Source: Caulobacteraceae bacterium | Lineage (GTDB): Bacteria; Pseudomonadota; Alphaproteobacteria; Caulobacterales; Caulobacteraceae | Direction of reading: 5' to 3' | Length of the DNA stretch: 16,706 nt | Assembly (NCBI GenBank): GCA_947456005.1 | Contig: CANGRP010000019.1 | Location: 1-16,706 of the forward strand | Part shown: one piece after another, positions 5,972-13,476 of the stretch | Numbering within the stretch: the stretch's first letter is position 1 | How the letters are laid out: each line of letters starts with the position of its first letter | Notes under the pieces: generated by a model | The model's database searches: none | What the model saw: only the letters and a program-made list of their open reading frames with translations | What the model was told of the DNA's origin: nothing | Position numbers and translations under genes: made by a program

Positions 5972-6709
5972 TTGAAGAGAGCAGAAGCCCGAGACGTCTC
6001 GCCAACAGCCCCTCCCCAGGCCGATCCGGTCGTCGGGGTGGTGATCGGCGCCGGCGGGGGGATCGGCGCCGCCCTGGTCCAAGCCCTTGAGGCCTCCCGG
6101 CGCTACGACCGGGTGATCGGCCTGGGGCGGAACAGCGAGCCGCCCCTCGACCTCCACGACGAGGCCTCCGTCGCCGCGGCCGTCGCATCCGCCGCGTCGG
6201 CCGGCGACCTGAGGCTGGTGATCCACGCCGCCGGCGTCCTGCACGGCCCCGGAATGGCCCCGGAGAAGAGCCTCTCGCGGATTGACCCGGCCGCCCTGGC
6301 CGAGGCCTTCGCGATCAACGCCACCGGGCCCGCCCTGGTGATGAAGCACGTCCTGCCACGCCTGCCGAGGAGGGGCCGCTGCGTCTTCGCCGCCCTCTCG
6401 GCGCGGGTGGGCAGCATCGGGGATAACCGTCTGGGGGGTTGGTACGCCTACCGCGCCTCCAAGGCGGCCCTCAACCAGCTGGTCCGCAGCGCCGCGATCG
6501 AGCTGGCCCGGCGCAACCCCGAGGCCCTCTGCGTGGCCCTGCATCCCGGCACAGTGGCCACCGCCCTCTCCGCGCCCTTCGTCGGCGACGACCCCAAAGC
6601 CCAGAGCCCGGAGACGGCGGCGGGCAAGCTCCTGGCCGTGCTGGACGCCCTGCCCGCCGGCGCCAACGGAGGCTTCTTCGACGCCGAGGGCCGGACCGTG
6701 CCCTGGTAG
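5972..6709 (+). CDS. SDR family NAD(P)-dependent oxidoreductase, C-factor-like
   Basis: A short-chain dehydrogenase of about 245 aa resembling the CsgA/C-factor-like branch. Visible motifs, numbered from the chosen start, are the cofactor loop IGAGGGIG (25-32), HAAG (85-88), Asn116, Ser143 and Tyr160-x-x-x-Lys164, then HPGT. No ATG precedes the fold in frame. I chose the TTG at 5972 because GGAG lies eight nucleotides upstream and it gives a typical N-terminus; another TTG at 5882 would add 30 residues without family character. The gene lies just right of the islet boundary, so its native 5' end may have been altered. It precedes the photolyase gene by 28 bp and probably belongs to the same operon; this SDR/photolyase pairing occurs elsewhere, to my recollection. 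The substrate is unknown. Confidence 0.82.
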   Translation: MKRAEARDVSPTAPPQADPVVGVVIGAGGGIGAALVQALEASRRYDRVIGLGRNSEPPLDLHDEASVAAAVASAASAGDLRLVIHAAGVLHGPGMAPEKSLSRIDPAALAEAFAINATGPALVMKHVLPRLPRRGRCVFAALSARVGSIGDNRLGGWYAYRASKAALNQLVRSAAIELARRNPEALCVALHPGTVATALSAPFVGDDPKAQSPETAAGKLLAVLDALPAGANGGFFDAEGRTVPW

Positions 6710-6737
6710 GGGCGCCGGTTCATGGCATAGTCGGCGT

Positions 6738-8264
6738 ATGACCGACCTTGTCCTGATCCTCGGGGACCAGCTCAGCGACTCCCTCTCCTGCCTTCGGAGA
6801 CGCGATCCCTCGCAGACCGTCGTGCTGATGGCCGAGGTCATGGGCGAGGCGACCTATGTCCGGCACCACCGCAAAAAGATCGTCCTGGTCCTGGCGGCCA
6901 TGCGCCATTTCGCAGCACGCCTCAGGGCGGCGGGCTGGCGGGTCGACTATGTGGCGCTGGACGATGAGGGCAATACCGGGACCCTTGGCGGCGAGCTGGA
7001 GCGGGCGGTCCGCCGGCATGGCGCCTCGGCGGTCTTTCTGACGGCGCCGGGGGAATGGCGCCTAAAGCTGGAGGCTGACGGCTGGGCCGCTGCCCTTGGC
7101 GTTCCGGTGACCGTGATCGAGGATGACCGGTTCATCGCCTCCCATGCCGACTTCGAGACCTGGGCGGAGGGCCGCAAGGCCCTGCGGATGGAGTTCTTCT
7201 ACCGTGAGATGCGCCGGCGCACCGGCCTGTTGATGGACGGCGAGGCGCCCGCCGGCGGGCGCTGGAACTTCGACGCCGAGAACCGGGCGCCGCCGGCCGG
7301 CGGCCTCTTCCTGCCCGAGCCCCTGCGGCACGACCCCGACGCCGGGACCCAGGCGGTTCTTGAGATGGTGGCGAGGCGCTTTCCCGACGGCTTCGGCAGC
7401 CTTGATGACTTCCGGTTCGCCGTGACCCGGGAGCAGGCCCAGGCCAGCCTGGCGTACTTCCTGGAGGTCGCCCTGCCTCACTTCGGGGACGACCAGGACG
7501 GCATGCTTCAGGCCTCGCCCTACCTGCACCATGCGGTTCTCTCGCCGTATCTCAACATCGGCCTTCTGGAGCCGCTTGAGGTCTGCAAGGCTGTGGAAAC
7601 GGCCTGGCGGGGGGGCGGGGTTCCCCTCAACGCCGCCGAGGGCTTCATCCGGCAGGTGATCGGCTGGCGGGAATACGTGCGGGGCGTCTACTGGCGGGAG
7701 GGCCCGGCCTATGTCTTCCGCAACGCCCTGGAGGCGCGCCGGCCCCTGCCGGACTTCTACTGGACCGGCGAGACCGGCATGGCCTGCCTGAAGGCCGCCA
7801 TCGACCAGACCCTCGACCTCGCCTATGCCCACCACATCCAGAGGCTGATGGTGACGGGCAACTTCGCCCTGCTGGCCGGGGTGGACCCCCACGCGGTGCA
7901 CGAGTGGTACCTGGGCGCCTATGCCGACGCCTTCGAATGGGTGGAGGCGCCCAACACACTGGGCATGAGCCAGTACGCCGACGGCGGCCTCCTGGGCTCC
8001 AAGCCCTATGCCGCCAGCGGGTCCTACATCCACAGGATGTCCGACTATTGCGGCGGATGCGCCTACGACGTGAAGGTGCGGAGCGGGACGGGCGCCTGTC
8101 CCTTCAACCGGCTCTACTGGGACTTCATCGACCGCCACGCGGCGCGGTTCGCCTCCAACCCCCGCATGGCGCAATCCGTGCGCACCCTGGAGCGCATGGG
8201 CGAGGACCGGCGGGGGGAACTGCGCGCCGACGCCGCCGCCTGCCTGGCGGAACTGGGCCTGTGA
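6738..8264 (+). CDS. phrB: Fe-S bacterial cryptochrome/photolyase (FeS-BCP, (6-4) photolyase type)
   Basis: A 508-aa flavoprotein of the FeS-BCP clade (Agrobacterium PhrB, Rhodobacter CryB), which repairs (6-4) pyrimidine photoproducts with light and binds FAD, a lumazine-type antenna and a [4Fe-4S] cluster. The N-terminal Rossmann-like antenna domain begins LVLILGDQLS. The C-terminal FAD domain includes IRQVIGWREYVRGVYW. Cysteines at 350, 438, 441 and 454 fall on the same numbers as the four cluster ligands I recall for Agrobacterium PhrB, and the His365-His366 pair fits the lesion-binding site. The ATG at 6738 gives the expected N-terminus, though its Shine-Dalgarno is weak. The stop overlaps the DUF2256 start by four bases (GTGA), implying translational coupling. 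Whether it acts in repair or signalling is not decided by sequence; the symbol follows Agrobacterium usage. Confidence 0.94.
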   Translation: MTDLVLILGDQLSDSLSCLRRRDPSQTVVLMAEVMGEATYVRHHRKKIVLVLAAMRHFAARLRAAGWRVDYVALDDEGNTGTLGGELERAVRRHGASAVFLTAPGEWRLKLEADGWAAALGVPVTVIEDDRFIASHADFETWAEGRKALRMEFFYREMRRRTGLLMDGEAPAGGRWNFDAENRAPPAGGLFLPEPLRHDPDAGTQAVLEMVARRFPDGFGSLDDFRFAVTREQAQASLAYFLEVALPHFGDDQDGMLQASPYLHHAVLSPYLNIGLLEPLEVCKAVETAWRGGGVPLNAAEGFIRQVIGWREYVRGVYWREGPAYVFRNALEARRPLPDFYWTGETGMACLKAAIDQTLDLAYAHHIQRLMVTGNFALLAGVDPHAVHEWYLGAYADAFEWVEAPNTLGMSQYADGGLLGSKPYAASGSYIHRMSDYCGGCAYDVKVRSGTGACPFNRLYWDFIDRHAARFASNPRMAQSVRTLERMGEDRRGELRADAAACLAELGL

Positions 8265-8395
8265 AGGCCAGGCGCAAGTCGGACCTGCCGACCAAGACCT
8301 GCCCCGTCTGCGGCCGCCCCTTCGCCTGGCGGAAGAAGTGGGAGAAGGTCTGGGACGAGGTTAAGTACTGCTCCGAGCGGTGCCGCCGGGCCTGA
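8261..8395 (+). CDS. DUF2256 small zinc-ribbon-like protein
   Basis: A 44-aa basic protein starting at a GTG that overlaps the photolyase stop. It has two cysteine pairs, CPVC (Cys14, Cys17) and CSERC (Cys37, Cys41), with the DUF2256 features RPFAWRKKWEKVWDEVKYCS. A four-Cys zinc site is likely. The biochemical function is unknown. DUF2256 genes are often found beside Fe-S photolyase/cryptochrome genes, and here the 4-nt overlap indicates coupled translation. Possible roles, which are inference only, are DNA or partner binding for the photolyase or help with cluster assembly. Confidence 0.88.
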   Translation: MKARRKSDLPTKTCPVCGRPFAWRKKWEKVWDEVKYCSERCRRA

Positions 8396-8459
8396 AGACT
8401 TCCCGTTTTTCGCACGCCCCCGGGCTGACGCCAGGGACGATCCGGGGCAGAGTGCATCC

Positions 8460-9077
8460 ATGGAACTCGTCAGGGCGGGCGATCGCCGCATCCTCTTCAT
8501 CATGGCCGCACCGCCGGAGTACGGCCCGGCCCTTCGCGCCCGTTTCACGCCCCTGATGACGGGCGTGGGGCCGGTGGAGGCGGGGCTGGCGGTGGGCGCC
8601 GCCCTGGCCCGGCTGGAGGCGAGCGGGCAGACCCCAGACCTGGCCGTCTGCCTGGGTTCGGCCGGCTCGCGGAGCCTGGAGCAGACCGGGGTCTACCAGG
8701 TGGCCAGCGTGAGCTATCGCGACATCGACGCCTCGCCCCTCGGCATCCCGGCGGGCCTGACCCCCTATCTCGACCTGCCGCGCGAACTGCCGCTGCAGGT
8801 CCTGCTGCCGGACATACCCACAGTGCGCCTGTCCACTGGCGGGGCGGTGATCTCAGGGGCGGCCTACGACACCATCGACGCCGACATGGTGGACATGGAG
8901 ACCTTCGCCGTCGCCCGGGCCTGCATGACCCATGGCGTGCCCCTGGCGGGCCTGCGCGGCGTGTCCGATGGCGCCGAAGATCTCAGCCACATGGATGACT
9001 GGCAGGCCTACCTGCACATCATCGATGAGAAACTGGCGGCGGTCGTGGACCGCATCCTGGCGGCGGCGGCGAACTGA
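8460..9077 (+). CDS. 5'-methylthioadenosine/S-adenosylhomocysteine nucleosidase-like protein
   Basis: A 205-aa member of the nucleoside phosphorylase superfamily. Features aligning with E. coli MTA/SAH nucleosidase are an early acidic residue (Glu20), the glycine-rich GVGPVEAGLAVGAAL, CLGSAGS, the purine/ribose-binding VDMETFAVARAC (Glu147) and the catalytic Asp170 in RGVSDGAEDLSH. The family cleaves adenine from MTA, SAH and 5'-deoxyadenosine in methionine salvage and methyl-cycle detoxification. It is shorter than the roughly 230-aa enzyme and the inter-lobe region is divergent, so a different nucleoside substrate is possible. The ATG at 8460 has only a weak upstream GGGGCAG. The gene sits 64 bp after DUF2256 and 89 bp before the acyl-CoA dehydrogenase operon, so it is probably separately expressed or the tail of the photolyase unit. 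Confidence 0.82.
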   Translation: MELVRAGDRRILFIMAAPPEYGPALRARFTPLMTGVGPVEAGLAVGAALARLEASGQTPDLAVCLGSAGSRSLEQTGVYQVASVSYRDIDASPLGIPAGLTPYLDLPRELPLQVLLPDIPTVRLSTGGAVISGAAYDTIDADMVDMETFAVARACMTHGVPLAGLRGVSDGAEDLSHMDDWQAYLHIIDEKLAAVVDRILAAAAN

Positions 9078-9089
9078 GGGCCCAGCCCC

Positions 9090-9145
9090 TTGACTGGCGT
9101 AGGGTCAGCCTCTCGAAATAGCGGAGAATTCCCCCGCCAGCGGGG
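9090..9145 (+). promoter_or_regulatory. Candidate promoter and palindromic site upstream of the six-gene operon
   Basis: TTGACT at 9090-9095 is a good -35 match. The -10 around 9113-9119 (TCGAAAT) is poor. Downstream, CCCCGC-CA-GCGGGG at 9132-9145 is a perfect 6-bp-arm palindrome in the expected leader, 21 bp before the first start codon, and could be a repressor operator. No regulator gene lies adjacent. Confidence 0.35.
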
Positions 9146-9166
9146 AGCGCATGGGACGGACGACGC

Positions 9167-10300
9167 ATGAACCTCGATTTCTCCGACGACCAGAAGCAGC
9201 TGCAGGACCAGATCCGCCGGTTCCTGTCCGAGAAGTGCACCCCGGCGGTGGTCCGCAGCGGGCTTGAGGGCGGCGAGCCCTTCGCCCGCGACCTCTACCG
9301 GGGCCTGGCCGAGATGGGCGTCCTGGGCGTGGCCATCCCCGAGGCCTATGGCGGCGTCGGCCTGTCGCACCTGGAGCTGTGCCTGGCCGCCGAGGAGCTG
9401 GGCCGGGCCCTGGCGCCTGTCCCCGTCGCCTCGTCCATCTATCTGGCCGCCGAGTTCCTGCTGCAGGCGGGGACCGAAGCGCAGAAGAAGGCCTGGCTGC
9501 CGAGGCTCGCCAGCGGCGAGAGCATCGGAACCTTCGCCTTCGTCGAGGGCCAGGGCCGGATGACCCCGGACAAGGTCGCCGCCGCCGTCCGCGACGGCCG
9601 GCTCTCCGGCGCCAAGTCCCCCGTACCGGACGGCGACATCGCCGACCTCGCCGTCGTCGCAGCCCGCTCGGGCGCCGGGCGGGGCGAGCAGGCCATCAGC
9701 CTCTTCCTCGTCGACCTGAACGGCCCCGGCGTGACCCGCGAGACCCTGGCCTCCATCGACCCCACCCGCAGCCAGGCGCGCCTGGCCTTCGAGGGCGCCC
9801 CGGCCGAGCGCCTGGGCGGCGAGGGCGAGGGCTGGGCCATCGCCAGCCAGGTCATGGACCGGGCCGCCATCCTGATGGCCTTCGAGCAGGTGGGCGGCGC
9901 CGATCGCGCCCTGTCCATGGCCCGGGACTACGCCCTGGACCGCATGGCCTTCGGCCGCCAGATCGGCTCCTTCCAGGCCATCAAGCACATGCTGGCGGAC
10001 ATGTACGTCTCGGCCACCCTGGCCCGGTCCAACTGCTACTACGGCGCCTGGGCCCTGGCCTCGGGCAGCTCGGAGCTGCCTGTGGCCGCCGCCACGGCGC
10101 GGGTCTCGGCCACCCAGGCCTTCCAGCACTGCGCCAAGAACAACATCCAGGTGCACGGCGGCATGGGCTTCACCTGGGCCTTCGACTGCCACCTCTTCTA
10201 CCGGCGCTCCAATGCGCTGGCCCTCGCCCTCGGGTCCCTGTCGACCTGGGAAGACCTGCTGATCTCACGCCTGCAGGGCGCCAACACCCAAGCCGCCTGA
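9167..10300 (+). CDS. Acyl-CoA dehydrogenase family protein, probable non-catalytic partner subunit
   Basis: A 377-aa flavoprotein with the standard ACAD layout: alpha N-domain (1-115), beta middle domain (116-225), alpha C-domain (226-377). Diagnostic motifs include VAIPEAYGGVGL, AFGRQIGSFQAIKHMLADM (261-279) and the FAD-contacting IQVHGGMGFTW (327-337). In related proteins that last motif commonly continues with Glu-His; here it reads Ala-Phe-Asp (338-340), so no obvious C-terminal catalytic glutamate is present. The next gene is a second ACAD with that glutamate, which suggests an alpha2beta2 heteromer like the mycobacterial FadE pairs acting on bulky acyl-CoAs. Start ATG 9167 follows GGACGGA. 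It leads a tight six-gene unit. The substrate is unknown. Confidence 0.9.
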   Translation: MNLDFSDDQKQLQDQIRRFLSEKCTPAVVRSGLEGGEPFARDLYRGLAEMGVLGVAIPEAYGGVGLSHLELCLAAEELGRALAPVPVASSIYLAAEFLLQAGTEAQKKAWLPRLASGESIGTFAFVEGQGRMTPDKVAAAVRDGRLSGAKSPVPDGDIADLAVVAARSGAGRGEQAISLFLVDLNGPGVTRETLASIDPTRSQARLAFEGAPAERLGGEGEGWAIASQVMDRAAILMAFEQVGGADRALSMARDYALDRMAFGRQIGSFQAIKHMLADMYVSATLARSNCYYGAWALASGSSELPVAAATARVSATQAFQHCAKNNIQVHGGMGFTWAFDCHLFYRRSNALALALGSLSTWEDLLISRLQGANTQAA

Positions 10301-10311
10301 AGGAGTCCCCC

Positions 10312-11565
10312 ATGGATTTCGACGACACGCCCGAAGAAGCCGCCTTCCGCGCCGAGGCCCGCGCCTGGATCCAGGCGAACGCCCCCACCCACCTCGAGGC
10401 CGAGCTGAAGCGCGCCGGCTTCGCCTCCAGCGGCATCGACAGCGAAGACCCGATGGCGGCGAGCAAGGCCTGGCAGAAGAGGAAGGCCGAGGCGGGCTGG
10501 GCCTGCCTGAACTGGCCCAAGGAATACGGCGGCGGCGCCCGCACGCCGATCGAGCGGGTCATCTGGGGCCAGGAAGAGGGTATCTACGGCTCCCTCTCCA
10601 GCCCCTTCATCATTGGCCACGGCATGTGCGGCCCCACCGTGATGGCCTGGGCCTCCGAGGACCATAAGCGCCGCCTGCTGCCGCCCCTCGCCTCGGGCGA
10701 GGAGATCTGGTGCCAGCTCTTCTCCGAGCCTGCCGGCGGCTCCGACCTCGCCGGCCTGCGCACCAGCGCGGTGAAGGCCGATGACGGCTCGGGCGACTGG
10801 ATCATCAACGGCCAGAAGATCTGGACCAGCGGCGCCCAGCACTCCCAGTGGGGTCTCCTGATCACCCGGACCAACCCCGATGCGCCCAAGCACAAGGGCC
10901 TGACCATGTTCTTCCTGAGCATGTCGACCCCCGGGGTCGAGGTCCGCCCGATCAAGCAGGCCAACGGCCAGTCGGGCTTCAACGAGGTCTACTTCACCGA
11001 CGTGCGCATCCCCGATGACCAGCGTCTGGGCGCCGTGGGCCAGGGCTGGGAGGTCTCCCTGACCACCCTGATGAACGAGCGCCTGTCCATCGGCTCGGGC
11101 ATGTCGACGGGCTTCCCCGAACTGTTCGACTTCTGCCTCCAGGCCGAGGTCGACGGCCGGCCGGCGGTGGACGACGCCTCCGTGCGCTCTCGCCTGGCCC
11201 AGTTCGCCGTGAAGCAGAGCGGGCTGAAGTACACCGGCATGCGGGCCATCACCGCCCTGTCCAAGGGAGAAACCCCCGGACCGGAGAACTCCATCGGCAA
11301 GCTGGTGGCCGGCGCCACCATGCAGGAACTGGCCATGTTCGCCCTCGACATCCAGGGCCAGTCCGGCGCGATCCAGGACGAGTCCTCGCCCATGAACGCC
11401 CGCTTCCAGCAGATGCTGCTGCGCTCGCCCGCCACCCGCATCGAGGGCGGTTCGGACGAGATCCTGCGCAACATCATCGGCGAGCGCGTCCTGGGCCTGC
11501 CAGGCGACATCCGCGTCGACAAGGACGTTGCGTTCCGCGACATTCCCACCAGCGGGCGGAAATAG
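10312..11565 (+). CDS. Acyl-CoA dehydrogenase, probable catalytic subunit
   Basis: A 417-aa acyl-CoA dehydrogenase. It shows the flavin-binding LFSEPAGGSDLAGL segment, INGQKIWTSGAQ, NEVYFTDVRIP, and a C-terminal TRIEGGSDEILRNIIGERVLGLP, where Glu378 sits where medium-chain ACADs have their catalytic base. It introduces the alpha-beta double bond in an acyl-CoA and passes electrons to ETF. The start ATG has AGGAG six nucleotides upstream and lies 11 bp after the first ACAD; an open frame continues upstream but would overlap that gene. Together with its neighbour it probably forms a heteromeric enzyme. The VOC protein and hydrolase immediately downstream suggest breakdown of a cyclic or branched substrate, such as a terpenoid, sterol or aromatic side chain. 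That substrate guess is inference. Confidence 0.92.
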   Translation: MDFDDTPEEAAFRAEARAWIQANAPTHLEAELKRAGFASSGIDSEDPMAASKAWQKRKAEAGWACLNWPKEYGGGARTPIERVIWGQEEGIYGSLSSPFIIGHGMCGPTVMAWASEDHKRRLLPPLASGEEIWCQLFSEPAGGSDLAGLRTSAVKADDGSGDWIINGQKIWTSGAQHSQWGLLITRTNPDAPKHKGLTMFFLSMSTPGVEVRPIKQANGQSGFNEVYFTDVRIPDDQRLGAVGQGWEVSLTTLMNERLSIGSGMSTGFPELFDFCLQAEVDGRPAVDDASVRSRLAQFAVKQSGLKYTGMRAITALSKGETPGPENSIGKLVAGATMQELAMFALDIQGQSGAIQDESSPMNARFQQMLLRSPATRIEGGSDEILRNIIGERVLGLPGDIRVDKDVAFRDIPTSGRK

Positions 11566-11586
11566 GCCCCAGACGGAGGACTCCCC

Positions 11587-12291
11587 ATGTCCAGGCTTCG
11601 CGGACTGCACCACCTGGCCTTCAGCACCACGGACATGAAGGGTCAGATCGCCTTCTTCAGCGAGGTGCTGGGCATGCGGCTGACGGCCCTGTTCTGGATG
11701 CATGGCGTCCCTGGGGCCTGGCATGGCTTCCTCGAGCTGGACGACAACGCCTCGGTGGCCTTCGTGGCCATGCCCGACAACGCCAAGGGCAAGAGCGAGC
11801 TGGGGTCCAGCCATGCGCCCCACGGCGGGGGGCCCTCCGCGCCGGGGACCATGCAGCACGTGGCCTTCAACGTGGAGTCGATGGAAGACCTCATGGCCTT
11901 CCGCAATCGCATCCGCCAGAACGGCGTGCCGGTCTTCGGGCCGGTGGACCACGGGTTCTGCCAGTCCATCTACTTCGCCGGGCCCGAGGGGCTGAACCTG
12001 GAGATCTCCACCTCGCTCACTCCGCCGGACCCGGATGAGTGGATCGACCCCGAGGTGGTGGCCCTGGCGGGCATCTCCGCCGAGGAACTGGCCGCCTTTC
12101 GCAATCCGCCGGCCGGACCGGGCGCCAGGCCCGAGACGCCCCAGCCGGCCTTTGATCCCGCCAGGCCCCACCTGAAGTACCCGCCTGCGGTCTATGAAAA
12201 GCTCCTGGAGATGCCCGACGAGGTCTACATGGCCCGGGCCTCATACAACGAGCCGCCGGTGCGCAAACTCGCGGCGGACCCGGCGGAATGA
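11587..12291 (+). CDS. VOC family protein (glyoxalase/dioxygenase superfamily)
   Basis: A 234-aa vicinal-oxygen-chelate protein. Two beta-alpha-beta-beta-beta modules (about 5-63 and 88-142) carry the four metal-ligand positions typical of the glyoxalase I-like branch: His9, Glu50, His91 and Glu139. An extra Pro-rich C-terminal tail of about 90 residues follows, ending with a PAVYEKLLEMPDEVYMARA helix-like segment. The reaction is not determinable; VOC enzymes include glyoxalases, extradiol dioxygenases and epimerases (methylmalonyl-CoA type). The ATG has GGAGGA seven nucleotides upstream. The stop overlaps the start of the hydrolase gene by ATGA, indicating coupled translation. The tail beyond the VOC core is unusual and could mediate contact with a partner. 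Confidence 0.87.
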   Translation: MSRLRGLHHLAFSTTDMKGQIAFFSEVLGMRLTALFWMHGVPGAWHGFLELDDNASVAFVAMPDNAKGKSELGSSHAPHGGGPSAPGTMQHVAFNVESMEDLMAFRNRIRQNGVPVFGPVDHGFCQSIYFAGPEGLNLEISTSLTPPDPDEWIDPEVVALAGISAEELAAFRNPPAGPGARPETPQPAFDPARPHLKYPPAVYEKLLEMPDEVYMARASYNEPPVRKLAADPAE

Positions 12292-13448
12292 GCGCACGCC
12301 CGGCCGTCACCCGGACGCCGATCACCATCGTCTCGCGCGATCCCTCCGCCTTCAAGGACACCTATGGCGGCGCCGTGGGCCTGGTGGCGACGGGCGCCAC
12401 CCTGATCCGGCCGGAAACGCCCTCCGACACGGTCCTGGTCACCATGCATCCCATCGGCGGGACCGGCGGCCTGCCGGTCATGCGGCTGTTCGCCGAGGCC
12501 GGCGTCCACGTCCTGGCCGCCGACAGCCGATACCGGGGCGTCGACAACGCCCTGATCATGGAGAAGGTCGCCCTGGACCTGGGCGCCGCGGTGCGCCTCG
12601 CCCGGGAGAAGCTGGGCTACGCCAACGTCATCCTGCTGGGCTGGAGCGGCGGCGGGGCCCTGTCGGCCTTCTACCAGGCCGAGGCCGAGCAGCCCTCCCT
12701 CACCCACACCCCGGCGGGAGATCCCCTGTCCCTCGTCGACGCACGGCTGGTCCCGGCGGACGGGATCATCCTGATGGCCGCCCATGTCTCACGCCACGGC
12801 ACGCTGACCGAGTGGCTGGACGCCTCCATCCTGGACGAGGCCGACCCCGAGAAGCGGGATCCGGACCTGGACCTCTACGGAGAGCGGGTGAAGCCGCCCT
12901 ATTCCGAGGCCTTCCTGGCCCGCTACCGGGCCGCCCAGGAGGCGCGTAACCGGCGGGTCACCGCCTGGGTGAAGGCCAGGCTGGAGCACCTGCGGCGCAC
13001 CGGCCGGCCGGACGAGGAGTTCGGCTTTGTGGTCCACGGCACCATGGCCGACCCGCGCTGGCTGGACCCGGCGGTGGACCCCAACGACCGGGCGCCCGGC
13101 GTCTGCTATCTGGGCGACCCGCGCATCGTGAACATGAGCCCCATCGGCCTCGCCCGCTTCTCGACCCTTCGCAGCTGGCTGTCGCAGTGGAGCCTGGACG
13201 ACGCCCGCGCCGACGCCCCGGCCTGCCTGGCCCGGGTGAAGGCCCCCGTCCTGGTGATCAACAACAGCGCCGACGACGCCTGCACGCCCAGCCACGCCCA
13301 GCGGCTGTACGACGCCGTCGCCCACGAGGACCGGCGCTTCCACGAGATCACCGGCGCGACCCACTACTACCAGGACCAGCCGGAGCTGGGCCGCGAGGCC
13401 GTCGGCCTTGTGAAGGCCTGGCTTGAGGATCATGGGTTCGATATCTGA
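12288..13448 (+). CDS. Alpha/beta hydrolase
   Basis: A 386-aa alpha/beta-hydrolase-fold enzyme. The nucleophile elbow is GWSGGG with Ser120, an HPIGG oxyanion-hole segment lies at 54-58, the acid is Asp329 or Asp330 in NNSADDACTP, and the histidine is His359 in GATHYYQ. A long insertion (about 140-310) would form the lid. It is larger than simple esterases of the fold, pointing to a bulky ester, thioester or lactone substrate. It overlaps the VOC gene by four bases (ATGA) and is followed after 28 bp by the nitroreductase-like gene. Hydrolysis of a ring-opened or CoA-linked intermediate would fit the operon, but the substrate is not known. Confidence 0.9.
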   Translation: MSARPAVTRTPITIVSRDPSAFKDTYGGAVGLVATGATLIRPETPSDTVLVTMHPIGGTGGLPVMRLFAEAGVHVLAADSRYRGVDNALIMEKVALDLGAAVRLAREKLGYANVILLGWSGGGALSAFYQAEAEQPSLTHTPAGDPLSLVDARLVPADGIILMAAHVSRHGTLTEWLDASILDEADPEKRDPDLDLYGERVKPPYSEAFLARYRAAQEARNRRVTAWVKARLEHLRRTGRPDEEFGFVVHGTMADPRWLDPAVDPNDRAPGVCYLGDPRIVNMSPIGLARFSTLRSWLSQWSLDDARADAPACLARVKAPVLVINNSADDACTPSHAQRLYDAVAHEDRRFHEITGATHYYQDQPELGREAVGLVKAWLEDHGFDI

Positions 13449-13476
13449 AGGCCAGCCGGCCCGGGGGAGAGACGAC

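Noticed and set aside
7904..8395. A 163-codon plus-strand frame ending in the DUF2256 sequence
   Set aside because: Only its last 44 codons have family identity; the rest is an off-frame reading of the photolyase gene.
9008..12171. Long minus-strand open frames opposite the acyl-CoA dehydrogenase and VOC genes
   Set aside because: They are low-complexity Gly/Ala/Arg/His-rich products antisense to genes with clear family motifs, which is usual in high-GC DNA.
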